The notes below the pieces were generated by a model, which made no database searches, was not told the DNA's origin, and was given only the letters and a program-made list of their open reading frames with translations. The position numbers were made by a program, and so were the translations under genes. 64,000 nucleotides of DNA from JARRPM01 sp963792815 (GTDB lineage Bacteria; Pseudomonadota; Gammaproteobacteria; Pseudomonadales; Halieaceae), in contig CAWBXR010000006.1 in the NCBI GenBank assembly GCA_963792815.1, positions 1 to 64,000 on the forward strand. The letters run 5' to 3'. Each line of letters begins with the position of its first letter. Within the stretch, counting starts at the first letter, position 1. Positions 43,348 to 54,013 of the stretch are shown in pieces.

Positions 43348-45419
43348 ATGACCCTGCGCCGGCAATTACTGCTGGTCAGCCTGTTGCTGCTCTCCCTGCC
43401 GTGGGCGGGCTGCCAGTTCATCCGCGAAATGGAAGGCGCCCTGCGCCACGGCCAGGAGCAGTCGCTACAGGCTACCGCCCAGGCGGTCGCGGCGGTGTTG
43501 GGGGAGCGGGAAGAACTGTTATACCCCAACCCGCTGCGACGGCTCGCGCCGGCGGACAAGGGACAATCCATCTACGCCCACCCCGCCGACCAGGTGCTTA
43601 TCGTCGACGGTTACGATGACGGCTGGGAGGAAATCCCCAGCGTGCGCCTGGACAGCGAGCCGGCCGCCGCCCCCCTGTCCGTTACCTACCAGGCTGCTAC
43701 CCGCGGCGACTCCCTCTACCTGATGCTGCGGGTGCGGGACCCGGAGGTCATCTTCCACAACCCCGGATTATCCGCCGAGCCCAACGGCGACCGGCTGGTA
43801 TTGCGCACCTGGCAGAACGGCAGGCGCCAGGAGTACGTGATTGCCACTGCGGCCCCCGGCAGCGTGCGCGCCTTTCCCGTGGGTCCTTTGCAGCGCGGTT
43901 TTGATGCCGGTCGCATTCACGGCTTCTGGCAGGACGCCGCCGGGGGGTTCACGCTTGAACTGGAAATCCCCCTGGCCTACATCGGCGGGCAGCTGGGTTT
44001 TTACCTGGTGAACGTGGGGCAACGCCCCGGTGGAAAATTTGAGACCCTGGGCAATGTGAGCCCGCTCGATACCGCCGCTCCGCCCTGGTTGATCTACAGC
44101 CCCGCGGCGCTGCAACAGACTCTGGCGCCCTTCAGCCACCAGGGCAGCCATCTCCAGGTAGTGGACAAGGATAAATGGCTGGTGGCCGACATATCCGCCG
44201 GCGGCGGAACCCGCGGGGACAGCGTGGAGACTTTCTGGTTGCTGCGCGTACTGTATCGCAGCATCCTGTCCCAGGGCGGACTGGATTCACCCCCGGCCGC
44301 CAGCGGCACGGGTCACGTGGACGGGGAGGAAATTGCCTCGGCCCTGGCGGGCATCGGCGCCAACCATCGCTACGAGGACCCGAACTACACAACCCGGACT
44401 ATCCTGTCGGCTGCAGCGCCCATCGTCCACGACGGCGGCGTGATCGGTGCGGTCGTGGCGCGCCAGAGCGGCGAGCAGTACCTGTCACTCACCGACCAGG
44501 CTTTCAGTCGCCTGCTGGGCTACAGCCTGCTGGCCCTCTGCGCAGGCGCATTCGGCCTGCTGGGCTACGCCAGCCTGCTGTCCTGGCGCATCGGGAAACT
44601 GAGCCGGGCGGCGCGCAACGCCATCCGCGAGGACGGGCGTGGAGGCAGCGCCTTCCCCCGCAGCGCTGCCCAGGATGAAATCGGCGAGCTGTCGCGTCAC
44701 TACGCCGACCTGCTGGACCAATTACAGGAGTACAACGACTATCTGCGCACCCTGAGCCGCAAGCTGTCCCACGAGCTGCGCACCCCGATCGCGGTCATCC
44801 AGACCTCCCTGGAAAACCTGGAACAATCGTCAGGCGGCGCAAGCACCGGCGATGTCTACATCGCCCGGGCGCGGGAGGGCCTGGTGCGCCTCAACAGCAT
44901 TCTCACTGCCATGAGCGAGGCCAACCGGCTGGAGGAGAGCATCCGTGGCAACAGCCCGCGGCAGCTGGACCTGGCACTGCTGGTGCGGGAAGTATTCGAA
45001 GCCTACCGCAGTATCTATCCCGGGCATCAACTGGCCCTTGAATGTCCCGATGACGGCGCCTGGACTATCGGGGTACCCGAACTGGTGGTACAGGCGCTGG
45101 ATAAACTGCTGGAAAATGCGGCGTCGTTCTGCCCGGCCGGCGGCAGGATTACAGTGCGGCTGGCCCGGGCGGCAGAACAGTGGGCGCTGGGTGTCAGCAA
45201 CGAAGGGCCAGTCCTGCCGGCGGAATTACAGGAACACCTGTTCGACCCCATGGTGTCCCTGCGCCGGAGTGAGTCCGGCGGGGTGCACCTGGGACTGGGC
45301 CTGCATATCGTCCGCCTGATCGTGGACTTTCACCGCGGCGGGGTAAGGCTGAAAATCTGCCCGCGGGCGACGGGGTCTGCGTGACGATGAGTTTTCCCGC
45401 ACTCAGCGCCGGCGCCTGA
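43348..45419 (+). CDS. sensor histidine kinase of the dedicated sortase system (C-terminal frameshift)
   Basis: ~690 residues. Transmembrane segment near 5-22 and a second near 390-415 enclose a large periplasmic sensor; residues ~75-230 look like a carbohydrate-binding/DOMON-like beta-sandwich (LIVDGYDDGWEEI, LYLMLRVRDPEVIFHNPG). Cytoplasmic HAMP-like linker, H-box LSHELRTPIAVIQ near 475, N-box DKLLENAASFCPAG, G-box HLGLGLHIVRL. The frame slips near 45345 just after FHRGG; in the shifted frame the protein continues AENLPAGDGVCVTMSFP to a stop at 45417-45419, the normal end. Confidence 0.9.
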
Positions 45420-45433
45420 TCCAGCCGGACCGG

Positions 45434-47453
45434 TCAGCTGACAAATGCCAGGTGCTTTATTTCCGTCAACTGGTCCCGCAGCGCCGCGGCCTCCTCAAAT
45501 TCCAGGTTCTTGGCGTGCTCGTGCATCTGGGACTCCAGCTGCTTGAGCTTGCGCGCCATCGCCGCGGGTGACAGGTTGGCCACTTCGGTGCTGTAACTGA
45601 GCCGGGTTTCCGCCACCTTGGCCGCCCGGGTCTTGCCCTTGGTGGGCATGCGGCGGGCGCCTTCCATGATGTCCTGTACCGACTTGATCACACCTATGGG
45701 CGTGATGCCGTGAGCCTCGTTATAGGCCAGCTGCTTGTTGCGCCGGCGCTCAGTCTCGGCCATGGCCCGCTCCATCGACCCGGTCACCTTGTCGGCGTAG
45801 AGAATCGCCCGGCCATTGAGGTTGCGCGCGGCCCGGCCAATGGTCTGGATCAGGGAGCGCTCGGAGCGCAGGAAGCCCTCCTTGTCGGCATCCAGGATGG
45901 CCACCAGTGAGACCTCCGGCATATCCAGCCCCTCCCGCAGCAGGTTGATGCCCACCAGCACATCGAATACCCCGAGGCGCAGGTCGCGGATAATTTCCAC
46001 CCGCTCCACCGTGTCGATATCCGAGTGCAGGTAGCGCACCCGGATGCCGTTATCCGCCAGGTATTCCGTCAGGTCCTCCGACATGCGCTTGGTAAGCGTG
46101 GTGACCAGCACCCGCTCCCCGCGCTCCACGGTAATGTGTATTTCCTTCAGCAGGTCGTCCACCTGGGTCAGCGCGGGTCGCACTTCCAGCGGCGGGTCGA
46201 TCAGTCCGGTGGGGCGCACCACCTGCTCGACCGTGCGTCCCGCGTGTTCGTGCTCGTAATTGCCCGGGGTTGCCGACACAAACACCGCCTGGGGCACCAG
46301 CAGCTCCCACTCCTCGAAGCGCAGGGGTCGGTTGTCCAGGGCCGAAGGCAGGCGAAACCCGAATTCCACCAGGGTTTCCTTGCGCGATCGGTCGCCCTTG
46401 TACATGGCGCCGATCTGGGGAATGGTGGCGTGTGATTCATCGACGATCACCAGGGCATTCTTGGGCAGGTACTCGAACAGGGTCGGCGGCGGTTCCCCCG
46501 GCGCTCGCCCGGACAGGTAGCGCGAATAGTTTTCGATGCCGGTGCAGTACCCCAGTTCGCGAATCATCTCCATGTCATAGCGGGTGCGCTGTTCCAGTCG
46601 CTGGGCTTCCACCAGCTTGTTGTTGTCCTTCAGTTGCTTGAGCCGCTCCGCCAGCTCCAGTTCGATATTCTCCACCGCCCCCATCATCACGTCCCGGGAG
46701 GTCACGTAATGGCTCTTGGGGAAAATCGTGATACGCGGCACCTTGGCCTCGATGGCCCCGGTGAGCGGATCAAACAGGCAGATACTGTCGATTTCCTCGT
46801 CGAAAAGCTCAATCCGCACAGCGTCCCGCTCCGAGTCTGCCGGGAATATGTCGATCACGTCGCCGCGCACCCGGTAGGTGCCGCGCTGGAAATCGACGTC
46901 GTTGCGGGTGTATTGCAACTCGGCGAGCTGCCGCAGGATATGGCGCTGGTCGATAAATTCACCGCGGGACAGGTGAATCACCATCTTGAAGTAGGAGTCG
47001 GGGTCCCCCAGGCCATAGATTGCGGAAACCGTCGCCACCACCAGGCAGTCCTCGCCGCTCCAGCAGGGCCTTGGTCGCGGATAAACGCATCTGCTCGATG
47101 TGTTCGTTGACCGAGGAATCCTTCTCTATGTAGGTGTCCGAGGACGGTACGTAGGCCTCTGGCTGGTAGTAGTCATAGTAGGAAACGAAGTACTCGACGG
47201 CATTGTTGGGAAAGAATTCCTTGAACTCGCCGTACAGCTGCGCCGCCAGGGTCTTGTTATGGGCCATGACGATGGTAGGCCGCTGCAATTGTTCCACCAC
47301 ATGGGCCATGGTGAAGGTCTTGCCTGAGCCGGTGACACCCAGCAGGGTCTGGGAGGCCAGGCCGGCGCGAATGCCCTCCACCAGCTGGGCGATTGCCGCG
47401 GGCTGGTCGCCCGCGGGCTGGAAAGACGATACTACCTTGAAGGGTCTGGACAC
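45434..47453 (-). CDS. uvrB: excinuclease ABC subunit UvrB (frameshifted)
   Basis: ~673 residues joined. Walker A GVTGSGKTFT and HNKTLAAQLYGEFKEFFP in the N-terminal frame (from ATG 47453); the damage-probing beta-hairpin YYDYYQPEAYVP. The frame changes near 47055 at KALLERR and the rest (VATVSAIYGLGDPDSYFKM, NALVIVDESHATIPQ, RYLHSDIDTVERVEI, ATPGNYE) continues to the C-terminal UvrC-binding UVR motif (LEFEEAAALRDQLTEI). Loads on damaged DNA in nucleotide excision repair. One indel only, most likely an error. Convergent with the kinase gene (14 bp gap). Confidence 0.95.
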
Positions 47454-47533
47454 GAAGCTACCTGTCGCCTGGCTCGAATGAACCGATCATTATCGTTCAC
47501 CCCGGGCTGAATTGCAGCCTGGACAGCTTGCGG

Positions 47534-48964
47534 TCAAACCGCTGGCATGGCCGAAGGCCAGGACCAGGGCATGGCCTGCTCCAGTTCGAGGGCGATTTCC
47601 AGCAGGCGGGACTCCTGCCCCATGCCGGCGGCAAATTGCACGCCGACAGGCAGACCCGCGGAGCTCTGGCCAAGTGGCAGGGATATCGCAGGCGTGCCCG
47701 CTACGTTTTGCGGGGGTGTAAATGCCGCGTAGTTGCGCAGGCGCTCGGACACCGTGGCGAAATCCAGGTCGGGACCGAGATAGCCCAGCTCCACCGGCGG
47801 CGTCGCCAGCACTGGCGTCAGAATGAGGTCATGGTCCTTGAACAGGGCCTGGTAGTCGGCCGAAAACGTTCGCAGGCGCCGAATCGCCGCCGGGCTGCGC
47901 CAGCAGCGCCCCAGGTAATGCCTGCTCAACTGGTAGGTCAGGGGTTCGAGCAGGTGCCGGTCAAACTCGCGTCCGAACGCCAGTTTGCCCAGGTAGTTGG
48001 TGGCGGCCGCCAGGCGCGCCCAGTACAGGAAAAAATCGTCCGCCATCTGGCCGGTAACCGGCAGGGGGACCGGCTCAACCCGGTGGCCCAGGTCCTCGCA
48101 GCGGCGGGCCACCTGCTCCACCTGCGCCACCACCTCGGGATGGCACACCCCGCCGAGGGGATGCTGGACACACAAGCCAATGCGCTGGCGCTCCTTGCAC
48201 GGTGCCAGCACATGGCCTATCGGCGGCAGGGAGGGGTGGGGGTAATGTCGCTCGGCCTCGGCATAGAAACCGGCAGTATCCCTCACCGTGCGGCTGACCA
48301 CGCCCTCCACAATGATATTGATCGGCATTTTCTGCGCTACCGCAATGGTTGGCAGGCGACCTCGACTTGGTTTCAGGCCCACCACGCCGCAACAGGCGGC
48401 AGGTATCCGGATAGAACCGCCGCCGTCGTTGGCATGGGCGAGTGGCACCACCCCCGCCGCTACCAGGGCGGCGGAGCCGCCGGAAGAGCCGCCACTGGAA
48501 AAACCGGTGTTCCAGGGGTTACGGGTCGCGGGCCGGTGGCTTGGCTCGGTTGTCGCGGTGAGACCGAATTCCGGCAGTGCGGATTTTCCCAGGGGAATCA
48601 GCCCGGTGGCCCGGAAAAGCCGGGTAAACTCGGCGTCAGACGCCACTGGTGCGGCGGAGCTGCCGCGAGAGCCGTGACGGGTCGGCAGGCCCGCCAGGTC
48701 GGTATTGTCCTTGATAAGGGAAGGAACACCGGCGAAAGGCGCCGCGCCCCCTCGTCGGCGACTACCGCCGCAGCCTCGGCCATCGCCTGCTCAAACCGCT
48801 CACTCACCAGGGCGTGCAGCAGGGGATCCACCGCTGCAGGCGCGCGATGGCAGCGTCGACCGCCTCTGACCGCAGTGAATCTGTCCCGCGTTTATGCAGC
48901 GGGCCATTGCCACGCCGTCGAGATCGCCTAATAAGTCGTCGGTCGCCGCGCTGACCCGGGTCAT
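47534..48964 (-). CDS. amidase signature-family protein (frameshifted)
   Basis: ~475 residues joined. ATG 48964 follows GGAGTTCACC. N-terminal TRVSAATDDLLGDLDGVAMARC, then frame changes near 48865, 48835 and 48745 through EAVDAAIARLQR and LLHALVSERFEQAM to PFAGVPSLIKDN, which holds the catalytic Lys. The Ser-Ser pair is in GFSSGGSSGGSAALVA, with DGGGSIRIPAACCGVVGLKPSRG after it. Hydrolyses a C-N amide bond; the substrate is unknown. It lacks GatA context (no gatB/gatC nearby), so a catabolic amidase is more likely. Confidence 0.82.
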
Positions 48965-49134
48965 GGTGAACTCCGTGTTTCCAGTAAAAGGCACTCCAGA
49001 TTACAGGCAGGCTCGAACCAGTCAAACCCGATTGGCGTGGGCGGCCATGCGACTGACGCCCCGGGCCATCCACCCGGCTGGGGAGTCAGCAGATAATAAG
49101 CTCCCTGAAACCCGACTGATAGCCAAGGAGCGAC

Positions 49135-49419
49135 ATGAGCCAGACACTGATTATTGCAATCACCCTGTTTACCCTGCTGAGTACTGTCGCTTCTTTCTGG
49201 TACCCGGCAAACCGGAACCGGGGCAATGACCGACCGGACACGCCCGACCCCGACCCCTGCGAGGCTGGCCTCGAGTTCGGCGAACGCCGCCTGGCGGCCG
49301 TGATCAACGAACCCCGGACGCGCAATCGGCTCAATGACCAGGTGGCCAGACTGCTGGCAGTGCTGGCTGCGACCAGCTTCGCGATTGCCATCGCCAGCCG
49401 CTATATCACCAGCTGGTGA
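49135..49419 (+). CDS. small two-helix membrane protein of unknown function
   Basis: 94 residues. Helix 1 at residues 3-22 (QTLIIAITLFTLLSTVASFW), an acidic/proline linker with DTPDPDPCEAG, a basic middle and helix 2 near 72-90 (LLAVLAATSFAIAIASRY). The ribosome site AAGGAGCGAC directly precedes ATG 49135, which supports translation. No family recognised. Stands alone between the amidase and tRNA-Asn. Confidence 0.65.
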   Translation: MSQTLIIAITLFTLLSTVASFWYPANRNRGNDRPDTPDPDPCEAGLEFGERRLAAVINEPRTRNRLNDQVARLLAVLAATSFAIAIASRYITSW

Positions 49420-49520
49420 GGACTAATCGAGCCAGTTGAACGGCCCGTCAATAATGCTGAAATAGCGGTTGACCGACCTCCCCCGCATCATTAATATACG
49501 CGACCTCTGGTTAACGCCAT

Positions 49521-49596
49521 TCCGCCTTAGCTCAGTTGGTAGAGCAATTGACTGTTAATCAATGGGTCGCTGGTTCGAGCCCAGCAGGCGGAGCCA
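49521..49596 (+). tRNA. tRNA-Asn (GTT)
   Basis: 76-nt cloverleaf: acceptor TCCGCCT/AGGCGGA, D-arm AGCTCAGTTGGTAGAGC, anticodon loop ACTGTTAAT with anticodon GTT, T-loop TTCGAGC, encoded CCA at 49594-49596. Followed by a terminator at 49608. Confidence 0.97.
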
Positions 49597-49607
49597 TATC
49601 GCAGAAT

Positions 49608-49639
49608 AAAAAGGGGTTGCAGTCATGCAGCCCCTTTTT
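49608..49639 (+). terminator. intrinsic terminator after tRNA-Asn
   Basis: AAAAAGGGGTTGCA-GTCA-TGCAGCCCCTTTTT hairpin; A-run and T-run make it bidirectional. Nearly the same 32-base sequence recurs at 52522-52553. Confidence 0.9.
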
Positions 49640-49686
49640 ATTACCTGCCAAAAGTGCTGGTGTAAGCGCTGATGCAACCCAACACC

Positions 49687-51370
49687 CTATGACGGCAAAG
49701 CTACCTCGAATTCAATAGCCGCCAGTTGCTCCGGCGATTTGCCAATCCTGGTGAGGAAAGCAATCCAGCGCGGGTCCTCGTGCAGTTTGGCGAACTCCGG
49801 CTGGGTAACTATCTCGATCAACCCCGAGTCATTGTGCTCCACCGCTGTCTCCAGCCACTCAAACGCGCGGTCCGCCTCGCCCCGGTAAGCCAGCACTGCC
49901 GCGATATTGTAGGCCCATTCGGTGCCGTACTTGTCCGTCATCTCGGCCAGCGCCGCGTCCGATTCGGCAGTCCGGCCCTGGTCGTAGTACGCCATCGACT
50001 CGGCTATCAGGCGGCAGGGCTCGAAGCTTTCCCTGGCGATTTCCTCAAGGGCGGAATCGATTTCGCCGTTGGCCAGGAGAGCGAGACCAAGATTGGCGTG
50101 CAAGCCGATGCTGCCGGGGGACAGGCGCAGCGCGGTTCGGTAAGAGGTGATGGCCTTCTCGGGTTGTCCTGCGGCGATGTAACTGCCGCCGAGGTTTGAG
50201 TGAACCGTAGGTTGCACGGGATCCCGCCTGGCGATGAATTCCTGCAGCGCTATGGCGGTGTCCAGGCGACCCAGGGTCTCGGCCATCGTGGCCGCGCCAC
50301 TCAGGATAGTCGGGTCGGTCGGGTTCAGCGACAGGGCAGTCTGCATGTGGCCAGCCGCTGCCGCGAGGTCGTGATCCTCCGACATGGCGATCCGGCAGAG
50401 ACTGGCATGGGCAAGGGCATTGCCTGGATCAATGGACAGGGCCATCTCGGTGGCCTCCCTGCCCAGCTCAAAACCCTCGTCGTCGGGGCGCAGGCCCCGA
50501 TCCGCCTGGGTCATGTAGATAACCCCACGCTGCCGCCAGGCGGGCGCGTAGTCCGAGGCGATGGCGAGCGCCTTTTCCAGCAGCTCAAGGGCCCGCTCAT
50601 AACTTTCCGGTGTACCCTGCCGCGTGAGGTGGCGAGCCCGCAGGTAAAGGGCATAGGTCTCAGGATTGGTTTCCTGCGCGACTGGCGCAGGCTTGAGCAA
50701 GGTCAGCTTGAGCTCTTCCACCACGACCGCCGCGATTTCATCCTGCACGTCGAAGATATCCTCCAGGGAGCGATCCCAGGTCTCCGACCAGAGATGGTAG
50801 CCGGTCTCAGCCCTGATCAGCTGGGCCGTAATCCTGACCTTGCTACCGGCCTTGCGAACAGAGCCTTCCAGCACATGGGCCACGCCCAGCTCACGGCCTA
50901 TCACGTCGATTTTGGTGTCCTTCCCCTTATAGGAAAACGCAGAGGTGCGAGCCGCGACGCGCAGCTCCGGAATTTTGGCCAGCAGGTTGAGCAACTCTTC
51001 GGAGATACCATCCGAAAAATATTCCTGCTCCGGGTCCGAGCTCATATTGACGAAGGGCAGTACCGCGATGGATTCGTCTTCGACCTGTTGCGCGGGGGCG
51101 GCGCAACAGCTCAGCGTTCTCCGCAAGGTCTCTGGCCACGTCGCTTTCGAAATGCAGGCCGTCCCAGCGCAGGTCAAATATCCACGCCAGTACTATCGCC
51201 GGTACGCAGCCGATGCCGAGAGCAATCAGCACGGCCTGCATGATCCACTCTTCCATCTGGAAGTTGTCGAGCAGCAGATCAGCGACCTGGGCTATGCCCC
51301 AGGCCACAATCAGGTAGGTGATCCCGACCTGTACCAGGCGACGGCGTTTCAGTTCAGATATAAAGCTCAT
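49687..51370 (-). CDS. FlgO-domain/TPR protein with N-terminal membrane helices (frameshifted)
   Basis: ~560 residues joined. The N-terminal part from ATG 51370 has FISELKRRRLVQVGITYLIVAW and two transmembrane helices. The frame slips near 51115 (AENAELLRR); continuing sequence is QQVEDESIAVLPFVNMSSDPEQEYFSDGI, a FlgO/TolB-like domain with AHVLEGSVRKAGSKVRITAQLI, then six or more TPR repeats to the C-terminus. The layout equals the C-terminal part of many adenylate-cyclase-like TPR proteins but lacks a cyclase or DNA-binding domain. Probably a scaffold or sensor; role unknown. Confidence 0.78.
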
Positions 51371-51679
51371 GTCATCGAATTAACGGGGGTCCCCCCGCAG
51401 TCGCCCCTGCCAATGTGGCCAGCCCGGCAGATTGCTCGCAAAGTCTGGCCATCCAGTGATCTCCATGGTCAGAACGCATGGTACGCGATCTGTCACTGCT
51501 GGCAATCATCGTGGCTCGCTTTCCTGCTTGACCGTTCAGGTTAACAACTATTCAGTGCCTGTCGGGAAGATATCCGTTCGACACACCCCGGTCCATTCCT
51601 CACCCCCGGTCCGGCCGCCGAATGGGGTACTGGTGGGTGTGGCGTGTCACGCCGCAGTTGGATGCCAACATCAGCCTCG

Positions 51680-51700
51680 GTGTCAGTATTTTTTACACAC
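51680..51700. promoter_or_regulatory. candidate enhancer-binding dyad (GTGTCA-N9-ACAC), site 3
   Basis: GTGT 51680-51683 and ACAC 51695-51698, 11 bases apart: same half-sites and spacing as the sites at 5074 and 20936, and again GTGTCA on the left. It lies 87 bp upstream of the -24 element. Confidence 0.6.
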
Positions 51701-51784
51701 AGCTCGGCGGAGCTGTAAAAGAGCACCCCGACCTGCCATTCGAAACCGTTCTAACTGGCTGTAAATTCGGCGGGTGTTGATTCT

Positions 51785-51800
51785 CGGTATGATTTTTGCA
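51785..51800 (+). promoter_or_regulatory. sigma-54 promoter of the second PEP-CTERM gene
   Basis: CGGTATGATTTTTGCA: GG 51786-51787, N10, GC 51798-51799, with the TTGCA part exact and the -24 part (CGGTATG against TGGCACG) weaker. 38 bases upstream of the ATG at 51838. Confidence 0.6.
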
Positions 51801-51837
51801 AGTGCTAATGCCTGCTAATCAACGAAGGGGTTCAATC

Positions 51838-52500
51838 ATGCGCAATTTCATTTTTCGAGCAGGTCGATTTCTCTCGGTTTTCACCACCCTGCTGGCGCTG
51901 GTCGGCGTGGCCAGCTCGGTCCAGGCAGCTTCGTTCAGGAAGAGTTGGGACCCGGAATTCAGTGATGCATTCAGCGCCCTGGTCGGTGTGGATGTCGGCT
52001 GGCGTGGCGATGCCCTGATCTTTGTCGATGACGGTTGTGTTACGTCGTCATCGATCGTCAATTTTGCCGATGCGTGCGGCACAGCAAGTCTGCAAAGCTA
52101 TGAGCTGGAGTTTTATGATGTTGTTACGGACGCCCTGCTGGGCACAGGCTCGGATGTGGCCCCAGGCACGCCGGCTTTCCCGGCGGTGACTGCAGTTAGT
52201 TTCGACGGCTCTGCGATTGCCAATGGCGTCAGCCTTGCCGGACCACTGTTTGTGCCGGGATTTTTTTCATTCGGCGACTATGGGTCTTCTTTTACTGCCC
52301 AGCTGACTTTTGGTCTCGAGGGGCCCAGCCTGAGTCTGAGAGAAATTTGCGAAGATGAGTTTGAGTGTCCAGTGTACGACAACGATGGCGCTACCTACCC
52401 CCCGACAGTGAGCTGGTCACAAGTCCCCGTACCGGCCACACTCGCGCTTCTCGGCATCGGTCTCGCTGGTCTTGGCTGGTCAAGGCGCAACAGAGTGTAA
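51838..52500 (+). CDS. PEP-CTERM sorting-domain protein
   Basis: 220-residue exported protein. ATG 51838 was chosen because it follows GAAGGGG and begins a clean signal peptide (FLSVFTTLLALVGVASSVQA); an upstream TTG lies inside the promoter. The mature domain (~165 residues) has a few cysteines (DDGCVTSS, DACGTAS, EICEDEFECPVYDND). The C-terminal sorting signal is VPVPAT, hydrophobic ALLGIGLAGLGW and SRRNR. Another XrtA substrate, expressed under a sigma-54 promoter with the shared upstream dyad. The terminator at 52522 follows. Confidence 0.88.
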   Translation: MRNFIFRAGRFLSVFTTLLALVGVASSVQAASFRKSWDPEFSDAFSALVGVDVGWRGDALIFVDDGCVTSSSIVNFADACGTASLQSYELEFYDVVTDALLGTGSDVAPGTPAFPAVTAVSFDGSAIANGVSLAGPLFVPGFFSFGDYGSSFTAQLTFGLEGPSLSLREICEDEFECPVYDNDGATYPPTVSWSQVPVPATLALLGIGLAGLGWSRRNRV

Positions 52501-52521
52501 AACTCGCCATCTAGCAAAGTG

Positions 52522-52553
52522 AAAAGGGGCTGCAGTCATGCAGCCCCTTTTTA
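52522..52553 (+). terminator. intrinsic terminator after the second PEP-CTERM gene
   Basis: AAAAGGGGCTGCA-GTCA-TGCAGCCCCTTTTT; near-copy of the terminator behind tRNA-Asn at 49608. Confidence 0.9.
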
Positions 52554-52639
52554 TTTGTTCCGGGTTTTACTTTGAAAGATCACTCCCGTTTAGCCCGTAC
52601 TCTGCTATCCTATGCGCGCTTTTCCATCTCAGGGTTTGC

Positions 52640-52713
52640 GCGGGTGTAGTTCAATGGTAGAACGGCAGCTTCCCAAGCTGCATACGGGAGTTCGATTCTC
52701 CTCACCCGCTCCA
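52640..52713 (+). tRNA. tRNA-Gly (CCC)
   Basis: 74-nt cloverleaf: acceptor GCGGGTG/CACCCGC, D-arm GTTCAATGGTAGAAC, anticodon stem GCAGC/GCTGC with loop TTCCCAA (anticodon CCC), T-loop TTCGATT, encoded CCA at 52711-52713. Confidence 0.96.
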
Positions 52714-52740
52714 CATTTCGACTAATCGGGAGCAAACAGC

Positions 52741-53942
52741 ATGAAACTACTGTATTTCAAACTTCGCGCCATCGTGGTGACCTGGCTGATGCGCCTTCTG
52801 CCGCGCAATCCGCCCATCGTCTTCAAGGGTATCAATTCGGCCCTGACCCTGTGTGAGCAGGTAGCGGTTCTGGGTTACCAGAAGGTGATGATTGTGAGCG
52901 ACAACTTCCTGGCCAATTCAGGCATTCTCGATGGTATCAAGGAGACCCTTACCAAAGAAGGGCGTCGAATTCGCGATCTTCGACGGTGTGCTGCCCGACC
53001 CCGCCTTCGACCAGGTACAGGCGGGCGAGGCCATGATCCGCACCGAGCGCTGCCAGGCGGTGATTGCCGTCGGCGGGGGCTCGGTGCTGGACGCCGCCAA
53101 GATGATGGCCATGCTGCACACCAACCCCGGCACCCTGGAAAGCTTTGATGGCATCCAGAAATGCAAGAAGCCGGGGATGCCCCTGTTCGCGATCCCCACC
53201 ACCGCCGGCACAGGTTCAGAAATAACCCTGGCCGCCGTCATCACGGACCCCGTGAGCCACAGGAAAATTCCCATCGTGGACAGCAAGATGATCCCGGGCT
53301 ACATAGCCCTGGATGCGGAAATCATGAAGGGTATGCCCCCGGGCATAACCGCAGCAACAGGTATGGACGCCCTGACCCACGCGGTAGAGTCCTATCTCTC
53401 TACCGCCTCAACAGCTTCCACCGAGGAGCATGCCACGGCAGCGGTGAGATTGATCTTCAAATACCTGCTGCGGGCTTTCAAAGACGGCAGCGACATGCAG
53501 GCCCGGGACGGTATGGCGCTGGCAGCTTTCTATGCGGGTGCTGCCTTTACCAAGACCTCGGTCGGCTACGTTCACGGCATTGCGCACCAGCTGGGACGGA
53601 TCTGCGGCACGCCCCACGGCAATGCCAACGCGATGGTCCTGCCGGAGGTGCTCGCGGCCTACGGCGACTGCGTGCACCAGCGCCTGGCCAGCCCTGGCGG
53701 GCGTGGCGGGTATCGGCGAGCCGGGCGAGAGCCAGGCGACCCTGGCGGGCAAGTTTATCCAGGCTATCGTTGATATGCGCAGTGAAATGGCCCTGCCCCT
53801 GCAGCCCAAGGACCTCAAGGCCAGCGATATTCCCGGCATCGTCGATGAGGCCATAGCCGAGGCGGGCTCGCTTTATCCGGTACCCCGCTATATGTCCGAG
53901 GCTGAGTTGACCACTATCGTTAATGGCTTGCGTGCAGCCTGA
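52741..53942 (+). CDS. iron-containing alcohol dehydrogenase (frameshifted)
   Basis: ~400 residues joined. From ATG 52741: LLPRNPPIVFKGINSALTLCEQ. Frame slip near 52965, then FAIFDGVLPDPAFDQV, nucleotide-binding GGGSVLDAAK, AIPTTAGTGSE, TGMDALTHAVESYLS and the metal-ligand helix YVHGIAHQLGRICGTPHGNANA. Second slip near 53695, then IGEPGESQATLAGKF to the stop at 53940-53942. Fe-dependent oxidoreductase of the group III family; substrate unknown. All motifs are present, so the gene is probably intact in the cell. Confidence 0.88.
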
Positions 53943-54013
53943 CAGGCGCGGTAACGTTGGCGTCAGGCGGCGACAGTGCAGCCACATTGACCCATAACAA
54001 GAGAGATCGATCG

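Larger units (their letters stand above)
51371..51837 (+). promoter_or_regulatory. 467-bp upstream region of the second PEP-CTERM gene
   Basis: No convincing gene. It holds a short perfect palindrome GGCGTGTCACGCC (51643-51655), the conserved dyad at 51680-51698 and the sigma-54 promoter at 51785-51800. Confidence 0.6.
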
